A stretch of DNA of 64,000 nt. It comes from Clarkia xantiana subsp. parviflora (lineage: Eukaryota > Streptophyta > Magnoliopsida > Myrtales > Onagraceae). The stretch is from the NCBI GenBank assembly GCA_036873135.1, contig JAPTYO010000015.1:1758839-1822838 (forward strand). The letters are read 5' to 3'. The notes beneath the pieces are model-generated. The model did no database searches, was not told the origin of the DNA, and saw only the letters and a program-made list of their open reading frames with translations. Shown piece after piece: positions 21,781 to 33,079 of this stretch (position 1 is the first letter of the stretch; each line of letters opens with the position of its first letter). The position numbers were made by a program, and so were the translations under genes.

Positions 21781-22882
21781 TGCTCTATCTTTTTAGTCCT
21801 TGTAGTTTTTCTCTTTTATCTCTTTGTATCGGAACCTTCAGGCCTTTGAGCCTTTATATAAGAAATTTCTTCCATCTATTTTGGTCCCGATAATCGTTTG
21901 TGCTATTTAAAGCGACTTTAGACTCGTTACTCAGAACGTTCCGATGCACCATTTAAGATGACTTCATACGTCCTTACGACGCTTTACTCGAGACTTTACC
22001 ACTTAAGGTTTCTCGTCCTATCGGGATTTCACCACTTAAGGTTTCTCATCCCATCGGGACTTCACCACTTAAGGTTTCTCATCCACTCGGGACTTCACCA
22101 CTTAAGGTTTCTCATCCAATCGGGACTTCACCACTCAAGGTTTCTCGTCCAATCGTGACTTCACCACTTAAGTTTTCTTATCCCTGCCTTTCAAGGCCAT
22201 TTTACACATCATTTAAGATGATTTTTAACACCACTTAAGGCTTTTACCGCGCCAAATCAGACGACTTTAATCGTACCCCTTAAGGGCTTTTTGCCGCATC
22301 ATATAGACGACTTACGCGGACCCGTTAAGGCTTTTTCGTACCCGTTAAGGCTTTTGGCCGCATCATACAGATGACTTACGCGGACCCGTTAAGGCTTTTT
22401 CGTACCCGTTAAGGCTTTTGGCCGCATCATACAGATGACTTACGCGGACCCGTTAAGGCTTTTTCGTACCCGTTAAGGCTTTTGGCCGCATCATACAGAT
22501 GACTTACGCGGACCCGTTAGGGCTTTTTCGTACCCGTTAAGGCTTTTGGCCGCATCATATAGATGACTTACGCGGACCCGTTATGGCTTTTTCGTACCTA
22601 GGCTTTTGGTTGCATCATAAAGACGACTTACTTGTACCCCGTAGGGCTTTTGTCCGTACCTCGTAAGGCTTTTTGTCGCGCAATAAAGGCGACTTACTCA
22701 TACCCCGTAGGGCTTTTGTCCGTACCTCGAAAGGCTTTTTGTCGCGCCCTTCAGGACGTCTTACTAACAGTTAGAGTAAATCTAAAAGCAATAGGATCGA
22801 AGGCAACTTTTATTTATTAACAACTCAAAGCTGGCTTACATCGGATCTTTATTGATAGACAATTTGCGCCATTCGCGGCGAC
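21781..22882. repeat. G3 tandem arrays between pol and the antisense gene
   Basis: Two arrays are present. Units of about 31 bp (accacttaaggtttctcatc) run from about 21995 to 22175. Units of 64 bp (cgcatcatacagatgactt with two cgttaaggctttt phrases) start at 22359, 22423, 22487 and 22551, with more diverged copies from 22260 to 22760. The remaining bases hold no gene. Such arrays before the 3' end are usual in Tat/Ogre elements. Confidence 0.88.
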
Positions 22883-23009
22883 TTAATAATAAACATGATA
22901 CTTCTTCAAGTGTGCACCACTGAAGGAATGCTTCAACATCTTGCCATCGAGGTCCTCTAGCTTGTACGCATTCGGGGCTGGCATCCCTACGATCTTGTAA
23001 GGTCCCTCC
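22883..23009 (-). pseudogene. pol: G3 integrase, C-terminal end
   Basis: On the minus strand it reads EGPYKIVGMPAPNAYKLEDL, then HSFSGAHLKKYHVYY and a stop at 22883. This is the usual end of Gypsy integrase (G-P-Y/F module). It continues the frame that stops at 33080 on the other side of G4, so the two pieces were one gene before G4 inserted. Confidence 0.85.
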
Positions 23010-24086
23010 TGTTAGGTTATAAAGTCTAGGTCAACGGGTCGTCAATCTAGAATTTATCTCCCACTAATGAAATGTCGGGTTCAGTGCTCCTATGACTAGT
23101 CGTTCTGATCCATGCCCTTATACTCCCTTGGGGTAGTCGTTCTGATCCCTGCCCTTATACTCTCTTGGGGTAGTCGTTCTGATATATGTCCTTCTCTTCT
23201 CTCCTTCTGACCTCCTTTCCTTCTCTCCTTCTGACTTCCTTTCCTTCTCTCCTTCTGACCTCCTGAGGCTTGTACTTCTTACCCCTGGGGCTCGTCCTAC
23301 TGCTCTATGCTCTTTTGCTTCCTTGGTTCTCTTCTCCTTGCCACCATGCAAGAGGGGCAATACCAGGCACAGAGGGGGGGTGGTGCCTGATGAACCCTCT
23401 CCGATGCCTAAGTCAGTACGGTTTTAGAGAGATAAAGCTAGAGAGATGTCAGAGCAAAATAATCCAAATTGCCAAGATGATCAAATGAGTTGTGAAGGTG
23501 GGGTATTTATAGGCAACGGTGTAATTAAGGTGGCTTAATGACATCGTTAACCTTTAAACACAATTAATTAACCTTTATACGCATAATTAGGACCTTAGGA
23601 TACGGAGAAGGTAGGCGGAGTGAACCGAGTGTGGGAGTCCAAAAATGGTGCCGGGGCCCTTGGGGGGGGAGAAATCTGACCCCCAAGGGTAGGGGTTGGG
23701 TGAGGGCACCCAACCCCTCCTAGGGAGGATGGGGTTGGCCAACCCCATCCCTCCTAGGAGAGATCGGGTTGGCTGACCCGATCTCTCCTAGGAGAGATCG
23801 GGTTGGCCGACCCGATCTCTCCTAGGAGAGATCGGGTTGGTCCACCCGATCTCCCCTAGGAGAGATCGGGTTGGCTGACCCGATCTCTCCTAGGGGAGGT
23901 CGGGTGTGGCCACCCAACCTCACCTAGGTGAGTTTGCCTCGGCCGGACGAGCGCTCCGGCCTCGTCCGAGCCGTTGATGTGTTCGCGCAGTGTTCGGGTT
24001 GAAGTTTCGATTTACAATCGTTAATGGGACGATAAAAATACAACGGTTTGGAAGTCAACGGGTTCAAATTGGGCGTATATCCATCA
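23010..24086 (-). repeat. G4 3' LTR with palindromic repeat array
   Basis: On the plus strand it runs from tgttaggttataaag to tatatccatca. It is 1077 bp against 975 bp for the right LTR; the difference is extra copies of a palindromic unit at 23757-23895. It also carries a pyrimidine-rich tandem stretch (tccttctctccttctgacc, 23190-23265). The TATA box is on the minus strand (cctataaatacccc near 23508), in keeping with leftward transcription. Confidence 0.92.
23700..23905. repeat. Array of palindromic 34-bp units in the G4 LTR
   Basis: Each unit is nearly self-complementary: agatcgggttgg faces ccgacccgatct, with ctcctaggag joining the units. Four to five units stand here, while the right LTR (32850-32885) has one, and the stray copy at 35908-36676 has a different set. 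The array can fold into a chain of hairpins. Confidence 0.85.
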
Positions 24087-25490
24087 CATGCCCCCGAGTC
24101 AACCAATGGCTTAACCCTTGATTGACTCTATTTCAGGATGGTATGATACGCGCAATTTGGAACCGGGGTTTCTACCTTTCATCTGAGTGCCAGCTTACCC
24201 ATGGATGCGTGTCTTCGACTCTGCCCCCTGTCTTATGAGATAGAGGAGTTGTAAACGTTAGAATAGCACGGACGTATGCCTAAGCATGCGTCCGTCTGAG
24301 GCGGGAGCAATAAATCTATCTTTGCTACAGGCGTATACTCAAAAAATACATGCTTGCATAGGAATGTAATACTGATACATCTAAGTGATTCATGCTTCAA
24401 TTTCATGCCGTGATTTGCCTAAGTGGAGAAAAATTTAATTTTGGCCCAAATTTTTTCTAAGTATGGGATACTAGAAAATATGTCTATAGGATGTTAACTA
24501 GGAGTGAACATGGACATATCATGAACATGAGGATGTGTACTAGCATACATGCAAGTAGGAACATAAGGATGGGAGTGAGTAGAGACATGCTGCGATTGTA
24601 GTCATGAATGTATGCATGAATATATGGCGGCCATGTGCATGGACGTCTAAATGTTTGAACACACGGGAGTGTGTATGTGGGCATGCATATGAGTGCAAGC
24701 ATGAACATGTATGTATGTATGGATGGGTTGTGAGTATAAGCATGAGTGATGACATTGATGTACCTGTAGATGTTAATCATGAATATGAGCATAAGTGCAA
24801 AGGTGAGAGCATAGACTTCTCCTTTACTTGAGGGTGGGAACTCTGCCACTCAATGGGACACAACGTTCCGCCTCCCTCGTACTAGCGTGAGCATTTTCCA
24901 TTAATCTCGACCTTCGGCATGTGTAACATTTTTCCTTCATTCGTTGGAGCGTGTGTATAGCTCTTGACCTTTAACCTGCAATTTGTTCCCCATAAAAGTG
25001 AGGGTGAAAAAGCTTACAAGCTTTCTTCTTACCGCCGCGAGCGAAGGGGTCTATTGACATGTGTTAAGGGTTGACCCTTCCTTCGGATGTGTTGGAGCGT
25101 TGCTCCATTTGGGGAAACTAAAAGTTCGCCCTCTTCCCTTGGTGTTAAGGTTGCCCCCGTAGTAAGCGTATCTCGCCCCTCTATGAGTAAGGGTCAATCT
25201 TTGCGTTGGTTGCTCGTATAGATGACTCACTTTTGGGAAGCTTTCTTCTTCAGACAGGGAGACCTTGAAGATCGTTTTCCAAGGTAGTCAGACCAAATCT
25301 GACCGTCCTGTGTCTTGGGTGTCCGAGGCGGACTCGTATGAGGCGGGGACTCGTATGACCCCTTGTAGGTTGATTTCATGGAGAAACATATAAGGTGTAG
25401 GCAGAGCGTTCCGAACGTACCGTTGGATCGGATGAGAGGGAAGAACCCTCTAGTTCTGCTTATCAGGCCAAGAAATTTTCTAAGTCAAGG
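24087..25490. other. G4 polypurine tract and 3' non-coding region
   Basis: At 24087-24100 the minus strand reads gactcgggggcatg, the polypurine tract before the 3' LTR, close to that of G1 and G2. The rest holds no gene; 24490-24800 is a degenerate repetitive stretch rich in catgaacatgag-like words. On the plus strand it is upstream of the antisense gene remnant. Confidence 0.6.
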
Positions 25491-26096
25491 ATGGCTGCTA
25501 ATGCTTCCAGTATGTTCTTTTTACCTTCTCTTTTCTTTGTGATAAACTTATGATTGTTCTCATGCTGCTTCCTTCTTGTTGTTAGAGCGTTCTTCTCTGG
25601 TTACCGAATGGTTCTTGTGGTGGGTGAGAGTTCAAGTCAATCTAAATCCGAGGCGCGGAAACCTGACTCTGAGGTCGGGCCCTCGGCTGCCAAGGAGAAG
25701 GAAACCGCGAGAGGCTCTCCTTCAAGTGCCCCCTTGCTGACTCTTTCCCATGATAAGGAGGTAGTGGTTGAAGAGGCGACCTCTTTGCTAGACAAAAGGA
25801 AACAACCTGTGGCTGGCGATGGGGTGATCATAGGTCTTGATGTCTCTTCTCTATCCCCTGCCCCCCAGCCGAGGGGCCGAGTCTCAAGTTTATTTCGTCT
25901 TTATGTGGATTTGACGACTTTTGAAGGTGTTTTTGTCTTTCCTATGGGTTATGTTATTAACCCCTGCGTTGAAGATTTTTCTTTTGGTGATGGGTGTGAT
26001 CATCACCTTTCATTGAGGTTCCTTTCTCTTGCCTTGGCTCTGATTAAGATAGCAAATTCTTGCTTTGGAGTTTGGTGGAGACTGCTCCTGAGTTAG
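25491..26096 (+). pseudogene. Remnant of the G4 antisense gene
   Basis: An ATG at 25491 (MAANAS) ends at a GT-AG intron (25510-25585), the same short-first-exon layout as in G3. The next exon continues into a serine/glutamate-rich stretch (SSSQSKSEARKPDSEVGPSA) and ends in a frame with DLTTFEGVFVFPMGYVINP. The joined frame needs a shift near 25605. The transposon-protein domain and coiled coil of G3 are not recognisable. The position, opposite strand and exon layout support the call more than the protein itself. Confidence 0.5.
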
Positions 26097-26407
26097 CCTC
26101 TACTAGTATTGTAGTTGTGATCGTTGTGGGGATCGTTTTGTTATCTGCCCTCAATAGTGCTTGTCGTGATTCTTTGCTTCATGGTTGATTTCGTGAGATA
26201 TGGAGGTTGTCTTCATAATGAGGACGTCTCCTTCCTGGTATCACCCAGTGGGTTGAAATATAAGTGCCTACCTTTGATGAGCGTACGAAGGGTGTTGTTT
26301 TTCCTTTTTCTTGAACCTCCTCCTAAGGCTAAGCGTAGCCTTTTGATGTTCGTGGTCGGGATGGTGTCTTTACAATGCATGTCTTTGACAGATGTTTTAT
26401 GATGTGC
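26097..26407. other. G4 internal sequence without a recognisable gene
   Basis: It is thymine-rich on the plus strand with short unconvincing frames. It may be further decayed antisense gene sequence. Confidence 0.4.
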
Positions 26408-26704
26408 TGCCATGATAATCACTTCGGGGTATGTGGACATGATAGCCACTTCGTGATGTGTCGGAGTGATAGCCCTTCTGTATTGTGTAGACATGATAGT
26501 CACTTCAGGGTATGTGGACATGATAGCCACTTCAAGGTGTGTGGACATGATAGCCACCTCAAGGTATGTGGACATGATAGCCACTTCAAGGTGTGTGGAC
26601 ATGATAGCAACCTCAAGGTATGTGGACATGATAGCCACTTCAGTGTATGTGGACATGATAGCCACCTCAAGGTATGTGGACATGATAGCCACATCACGAT
26701 GTAT
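26408..26704. repeat. 27-bp tandem array of G4, eleven units
   Basis: The unit is tgtggacatgatagccactt plus seven bases; ggacat or agacat recurs at 26435, 26489, 26516, 26543, 26570, 26597, 26624, 26651 and 26678. As 27 is a multiple of three, several frames on both strands stay open (nine-residue repeats), which are not genes. Confidence 0.92.
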
Positions 26705-27329
26705 GGAGTTGTGCTTTAGTATTCCTTTCTAATTGGAGAGCCTTCATTGCTATATTTGCCTTTTGTGTAGGCTATGTTTGTTGGGTTAGGTCCCGATGTC
26801 TCGTCTTGTCGGATGTTGTATCCTTTATGCTCTTTAGATGTCTCCTTCATGAGTTGTGCTTGACGATGTTCAAGTCTGATACGAGCATAGGTCACGCGAG
26901 GGCGACATGCATGACAATAACATTTGTCGGAGGTTGATTTGTGTGGCTTGTAAGACAATTCTCTTCTTGATGGGTCGAGCTTATTTTGAGAGCTTTGACC
27001 TTCGGATTTCATGTCTTTGCTATCCTTCTTGGTGGTGTTGGGTTCCTTTGAGATACTTCTCTTGACTTGTGATATGGGTGGTAGGATAACTCGTTACTTT
27101 TCATGATAACCTCTTGTGCTTCTGTATATGATCCTTTGGTCATGGACTCTTCTTTTGGTGTGTTTCCTTTACTTGTCTTTCTTTCGTGCTGTCCTTCATG
27201 TCATACCTGCCATTTCATAAAGAAAAAACATTACTTGTTCTTCACATTACTTTACTTAGAAATTTCTTTCTCATGGTATCCTTCTGAGCATGGTGTGATG
27301 ATCTCTTCTGATACCCCTTACACGGTATA
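26705..27329. other. G4 internal sequence without a recognisable gene
   Basis: It is non-repetitive. The minus strand has one open frame at 26716-27012 (lysine/serine-rich, with CHAC) without recognisable domains. I see nothing I can name. Confidence 0.35.
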
Positions 27330-28080
27330 CGTTGTACTGTTAGACCAAAGATACGCTCTTGGTGGGCGTCGAAAACTGTTCACGAGACAGGCTCTCGGAT
27401 GGCACTTAACGTTTCACAGGATAGGCTCCCGGAGGGCTCAGGTTAGACCAAAGATACGCTCCTGGTGGGCGTCGAACTGGTAGTTTGAAATCTACCTCAA
27501 GATACGCTCTTGGGGGCGTCGAACTGGTAGTGTTTTTTCTACCTCAAGATACGCTCTTGGGGGCGTCGAATCTGGTAGGTTGCAAATCTACCTCAAGATA
27601 CGCTCCTGGGGGCGTCGAATTCGTAGTTTTTGGAAACCACTCTCAAGATACGCTCTTGTTGCGTCGAAGTTCGTAGTGTAATAACTACTCTCAAGATACG
27701 CTCTTGGGGGCGTCGAAGGTCGTAGTATGAACACTACTCTCAAGATACGCTCCTGGGGGCGTCGAAGTTCGTAGTTTTTGGAAACCACTCTCAAGATACG
27801 CTCTTGGTGCGTCGAAGGTCGTAGTGTAATAACTACTCTCAAGATACGCTCTTGGGGGCGTCGAAGGTCGTAGTATGAACACTACTCTCAAGATACGCTC
27901 TTGGGGGCGTCGAAGGTCGTAGTATAAAAACTACTCTCAAGATACGCTCTTGGGGGCGTCGAATCTGTTCGCGGGATAGGCTCCCGGAGGGCACAGGGTT
28001 CGTAGTTTTAGAGCTACTCTCAAGATACGCTCTTGGGGGCGTCGAATGTGTTCGCGGGATAGGCTCCCGGAGGGCTCATA
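27330..28080. repeat. 49-bp tandem array of G4, about thirteen units
   Basis: The unit holds ctcaagatacgctcttgg, gggcgtcgaa, then a small inverted repeat such as cgtagt...aactactctc. agatacgctc starts at about 27500, 27547, 27596, 27645 and 27692 and onward. At both edges (27375-27430 and 27965-28075) the unit is joined by a second motif, gggataggctcccggagg, giving a two-motif higher-order pattern. Confidence 0.9.
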
Positions 28081-29872
28081 ATATTACCTTATCTTGTGTC
28101 CTTACTCATGTAGTGTGCGTCTTTGGTATGCTTTTCGAGTCTTTACTTGACTTTTCCTTCTATGATATTGCATGCTACCACGCTTTTCCTTCAATATGGG
28201 AGATCACCTCTCGAGGGCGATGTTTGTGTGTTGCCAACTTAGGACGAGTTCGTATAGGGAGTTGATGATGTCTTCCTCTTATGTGACCTCTTCTAGGAGA
28301 AGTGGTATTGCATGTTCTTGTGATCTTCTGCCTCTAATCTCTTCTTTTACACTTAGGTGGACTACCAAACACTTATTCGTTTGGTGCCCCCCAAGTTGCT
28401 TGGTGGTCACACCGCCTTTCATATTTGGCCGTTGAAGGCCCCTCGTTCATTTTCTTGGTTGGGTACCCCTTATGCTCGGGGCTCCCTTGTCTGCTTCTTT
28501 GAATGCGATGAGTGTCCCTTGTAGGATTTACTCTTTCTCATGCTTGCTTGTTTCAGTCATAGGCATGGTTTGGATGATGCCTTTGTCGGATGTGTCTTTG
28601 GAAGTTGGGTGGAAGAGCTTTTGCTTTGGGTGGGTGGTGGTGGATTTCATTCTCTTGATAACTAGGATGTGGCATTGTTTGTATCCTAGGGGTGCTTGTA
28701 AATTCTTTCCCCCCCTTCCTTGTGTTTTAGGTTGAAAAGCTTTCTCATAGAATGGTGTCTTGAGTTGTTAGTCTCGTAGGTGTGTTTCAGACTAGTCAAT
28801 CTGATCCATGCTCTTTGCTCGTGCATGGGGGGTCTGACCGGGCTGTGATAATCTTGGAGTGTTGTGGCACTTAGTGTGCTTTGCCTTTTCCTTTACATTG
28901 GAGTATTCTTCAATGCTTTTAGGGAGTGTCACATTGGTCATGCTCCTCCCACCTTGAATCTTGATTATAGACTTCCTTTGAATTAGGACTTGAACCTAAA
29001 AATGATGTTTTCCTTTAGGTTTGCAAGTGATGCTCCATGATTTTCTATGGGTTTGTTCCCGTATTGGCTATTCCTTGCTGGATAGCTTCATTAGAGGCTG
29101 CATTTGTGTTGCGTACGTATACGTGTTTGAGGTGTGTTGAGCTGACAAGTCCCTCCTTTTTTGTTTTATCATAACCTTCATTCATCATGTATTCGGCGTA
29201 TGGCTTTAAAGGCGGGATATTTTTCTAGTGCCCCTTTTATCGTGGCTCTCCTCTTGATGGGATGCCAGAGTCAAATGTCTTATCATTTGCAGACAGGGTG
29301 GTTGATCGGGATGTGCGTCTAGTGTGAAGGTCGATCTTGAAACCTTACTCCCCAAGCTTTTGAGCTCTTCTTTGGTTGATCTTGTAGAACTATTATCCTG
29401 CCCTAAGGCTCTTGATAGGAGATGTATCTCATTTTCACACTCTAGTTGTTGCACTATCTCTTTTGCTAATCTTGCATCTTTAGAGTTTCTCTCTTGGTGC
29501 ATGACTTCAATGACCGAATTTTCTACCGATGTTTGTTTAGTTAGGACTTGTATCCTTGGCTGCCTTTCTTTCTTGTGCGACGGCGAGGGAGTGTTTATGA
29601 ACACTCAAATGTGTCGTACTTGGTAGAGGTATGCGCCTAATCTTTATGGCGCTGTCTTGAATCTTCGTGTACCTATCTTTGATGAACATGTTATTCATTG
29701 CATATATAATACGGAGTCCAAGGATCTCCGGGTTAGGATCATATTTTGAGAACAGAGACATAGTCATCTATTAGATAACCTCTTTATCTACGAAGTTTAT
29801 TTTTGCAAGAATAAATGCAAGGATACTTGTAAGGATACTTTTAAGGATATGTGTTCCATCCTTATTCCTGGT
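28081..29872 (-). other. G4 internal region where pol would be expected
   Basis: No RT, RNase H or integrase motif is visible on either strand. The minus strand has a 132-residue frame (29206-29604, lysine/serine/glutamate-rich, possibly gag- or linker-derived) that I cannot name. The region appears to be decayed or replaced internal sequence. Confidence 0.45.
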
Positions 29873-30103
29873 TCATTTGCAGTGCCGTGTCCCTAATGGG
29901 TGTGTTGATGTTCTGACCACCTTTACTAGTAGGGGGTCCTTTGGTATTAGGTATGCCTGACTCTTCTCTAGTATCATCAATGGTTGGTCATGGGAGATGT
30001 CTGACGGACTCCCTTCATGTACTATGGTTCTCTTCATGTCAAAGTTGGTGATTCCCTCTCTTATGACTAACATATCATTGTGTGGAAATACTATGTTTTC
30101 CAT
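29873..30103 (-). pseudogene. G4 protease remnant
   Basis: On the minus strand it reads HNDMLVIREGITNFDMKR, then TIVHEGSPSDIS. This follows the Gypsy protease pattern seen in G2 (DDALVITMDITGFDVQR, then ILVDGGSAADLV): the D-G-G-S active-site region is HEGSPSD here, so the catalytic Asp is replaced by His. The protease would cut the polyprotein; this copy cannot. Confidence 0.6.
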
Positions 30104-31310
30104 ATCCCTTTTTAAAAGCTTGATGATGGTGTCACCGTTCTTCCTTTGCTAGGCTTGGTGTCCTTGAGGGTTTTTGATGGAGGTGTATTCCATTATCTGG
30201 GATGAGCTTTCTAAGTGTAGTTGTATCTCCTGGCTATTTTGTGAAATCATAAAGATCCGCTGGAGGTGTTTGCCTCTGATGGTGGGTGTTACCCATGTGA
30301 TATGGTTTCCTCCATTTTTGGAGGGATGTGTTCGCGGCTACCCCCTCTTGTGCTAACGGGCGTTTGTGGGGAGGGCATGTTGTGACTGGTGCCCCCCTTG
30401 CATACCAATGCCAGATGGGATCCTTTGACGGGCTTGGCCCTAGGATGCTTAGTGGAAGGTTGTAGTAGGGGTAATCCTTTGTGACCTTCATGGTAGTTCC
30501 TCTATAGGATGTTGGGAGTGCTCAACTTATTTTTGTAAGTGAGCCTTCCATCTTGTGATCTTTCCCAGAAACTTGACCTTATAGGTGTTCTTTGGGATTG
30601 AGGAATCTGTTGCTTGTGCATCTCTTGATTGGCGACGGCCTTTTACTGATTCTTCTAGTGGTCCACCTGTGTATATATATATCACGGAGCCCGAAGGCGT
30701 CCGGTATGGTCTTTCTTGGAAAACATGTTGATATCAAGTATCAAAATCTACCCCTTTTAGGGAGTTGACTTGTTATGCAGTTAAATTAAATAAGTGGATA
30801 TGGGAAGGATATGGGTGTGGGGTGTTGATATCCCCTGCTTCCTTGGTAATGTAATTGTTTTCCTCTGTTAGTCTGTGTGTATTTCTTCCACTTGAGGAAT
30901 ATAAGGTCGCATCCTTGCAAGGTGGACTATGTGGAGGTGTATCCTTCATGTATGCTATGTGCGATCTCACTCTACTATGTCTCTCCATGAGGCTTCCCAT
31001 TGTAGTAGCTATGTGCTGACGTGGTGTGGTACTCTATGAGTCCCCTGTTCAAATCCTTGTCTTTTCAACTCCTCCCCTGTCCTAGGGGGATGTGTGCCAA
31101 GGGTTGTCATGCACAAGGGGTTTGGACCTGTCGTGCTGTATCATGGGTAGGTGGTTGCCTTGTTGTGTTGTTGGGACTATGTCCCTCCCTTTGAGCTTTC
31201 ATTGGTATGTCCCTTAGTCATGTCCGTGGTGATACGAACTGTATGTGTACATTGCCAGGGTGGATGTTGGAACTCCTATATCCTTGTTGGTCTGTCACGT
31301 ATGTCTTCCT
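30104..31310 (-). other. G4 decayed gag region
   Basis: Short minus-strand frames (30234-30491, 30773-31000) lie between the protease remnant and the gag N-terminus. None has a clear gag domain. By position it should be the rest of gag. Confidence 0.4.
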
Positions 31311-32053
31311 TTAGTGCGGTGTATGTCCCTGTTGGGGTACTTGGTGGAATTCTTGCCTCCTTTGAGGTCTTGGCTGTCTGTCTGCCCCCAGTGGGGTGTA
31401 GGCCCTGGCGTCCTGTTGTGTCTGTTGTTGCCTAGGAGGCACAAATTGCTGTCTTCCCTCTGGGGGTGGCTCTTGATAATTTCTTCTTTCTTCTCCTCGT
31501 TGCCCTGTTCGAGGGTGCGAGTGGCGTTCTTCCGTTGGAATTTGCTCCTCTTCATGAGCTTCTTCTCCTTCCTGTTGGTGTTGCCTTTCCTGTCTATTCC
31601 TTAGGGTCTCTCTGTAAGCTAGTACCTCATCTGAGGCGCTCATCAGCCCTGGAGTCACTGTATGTGCTCCCTGTGTGTATGCCGGCCTTGTGTTGGTTGT
31701 GTGGGCACGATTGTCGTTCCTTTGAGTCAGTATTCCATATGGGTACCCTTGAGGTTGTACCTCATAGTGGTATCCCTGTGGAGGTGCCGTGTATTGGGAT
31801 GGCACTCCTTGTTGCCCCCCTGTCCCTGTGGCTTCCTAGTCAATGGAGTTGAAGCTGTGGAAGCCGTCTAGCCAGCTGGGCGTGAAGGTTCTCCTCCCTT
31901 CTTGTTAGGCTGGGGTGCCTGTGGGGTTACCTGAGACTCTGGGTGTGCATACTGTTTCTCTGGGTTAGGCTGCCTTGCTGGAGGTATAGGCTGTCTCTCT
32001 CGCCTATTGCCCCCAGGTGGGCGGTGATGCCTAGATACTAAGCTGTTCGTCAT
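31311..32053 (-). pseudogene. gag: G4 gag N-terminal part, low complexity
   Basis: It starts at the ATG at 32053 (MTNSLVSRHHRPPGGNRR), close to the primer site as expected for gag. The frame stops at 31868 and goes on in another frame from about 31805 to 31311. The product is rich in Gln, Pro, Glu and Arg (RNRQERQHQQEGEEAHEEE; RPQRRQEFHQVPQQ), like the disordered N-terminus of G2 and G3 gag. The conserved capsid domain was not found downstream. Confidence 0.6.
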
Positions 32054-32087
32054 CGCTCTTGTTATTGCCAGGCTTTCTGTTCGAAGC

Positions 32088-32104
32088 CCACAGACGGCGC
32101 CAAG
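32088..32104 (-). promoter_or_regulatory. G4 primer-binding site
   Basis: On the minus strand, cttggcgccgtctgtgg follows the LTR end ctaaca. It is the same site as in G3 (ttggcgccgtctgtggga) and fixes the minus orientation. Confidence 0.85.
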
Positions 32105-33079
32105 TGTTAGGTTATAAAGTCTAGGTCAACGGGTCGTCAATCTAGAATTTATCTCCCACTAATGAAATGTCGGGTTCAGTGCTCCTATGACTAGTCGTTC
32201 TGATCCATGCCCTTATACTCCCTTGGGGTAGTCGTTCTGATCCCTGCCCTTATACTCTCTTGGGGTAGTCGTTCTGATATATGTCCTTCTCTTCTCTCCT
32301 TCTGACCTCCTTTCCTTCTCTCCTTCTGACCTCCTTTCCTTCTCTCCTTCTGACCTCCTGAGGCTTGTACTTCTTACCCCTGGGGCTCGTCCTACTGCTC
32401 TATGCTCTTCTGCTTCCTTGGTTCTCTTCTCCTTGCCACCCTGCAAGAGGGGCAATACCAGGCACAGAGGGGGGGTGGTGCCTGATGAACCCTCTCCGAT
32501 GCCTAAGTCAGTACGGTTTTAGAGAGATAAAGCTAGAGAGATGTCAGAGCAAAATAATCCAAATTGCCAAGATGATCAAATGAGTTGTGAAGGTGGGGTA
32601 TTTATAGGCAACGGTGTCATTAAGGTGGCTTAATGACATCGTTAACCTTTAAACACAATTAATTAACATTTATACGCATAATTAGGACCTTAGGATACGG
32701 AGAAGGTAGGCGGAGTGAACCGAGTGTGGGAGTCCAAAAATGGTGCCGGGGCCCTTGGGGGGGGAGAAATCCGACCCCCAAGGGTAGGGGTTGGGTGAGG
32801 GCACCCAACCCCTCCTAGGGAGGATGGGGTTGGCCAACCCCATCCCTCCTAGGAGAGATCGGGTTGGCTGACCCGATCTGTCCTAGGGGAGGTCGGGTGT
32901 GGCCACCCAACCTCACCTAGGTGAGTTTGCCTCGGCCGGACGAGCGCTCCGGCCTCGTCCGAGCCGTTGATGTGTTCGCGCAGTGTTCGGGTTGAAGTTT
33001 CGATTTACAATCGTTAATGGGACGATAAAAATACAACGGTTTGGAAGTCAACGGGTTCAAATTGGGCGTATATCCATCA
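32105..33079 (-). repeat. G4 5' LTR
   Basis: 975 bp, the same ends as 23010-24086, and nearly identical outside the palindromic array (differences include gacctcc for gacttcc, accctgc for accatgc and gtgtcatt for gtgtaatt). The minus-strand TATA box cctataaatacccc is near 32603. Confidence 0.92.

Larger units (their letters stand above)
23010..33079 (-). mobile_element. Gypsy element G4, young but gutted, inserted in G3 integrase
   Basis: The LTRs are at 23010-24086 and 32105-33079, with a perfect target duplication cctcc (23005-23009, 33080-33084). The primer site is beside the right LTR, so it runs leftward. Apart from a repeat-copy difference, the LTRs differ at only a handful of sites, which points to recent insertion. 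Inside are only gag and protease remnants, an antisense gene remnant and two long tandem arrays; I see no RT, RNase H or integrase. It is probably non-autonomous and moved by proteins of a relative. Confidence 0.9.

Noticed and set aside
26213..26719. Frames with nine-residue repeats on both strands
   Set aside because: They are the 27-bp tandem array read in several frames.
31466..31852. 128-residue hydrophobic plus-strand frame that looks like a membrane protein
   Set aside because: It is antisense to the Gln/Glu-rich gag of G4; complements of such codons give Leu/Val-rich frames.
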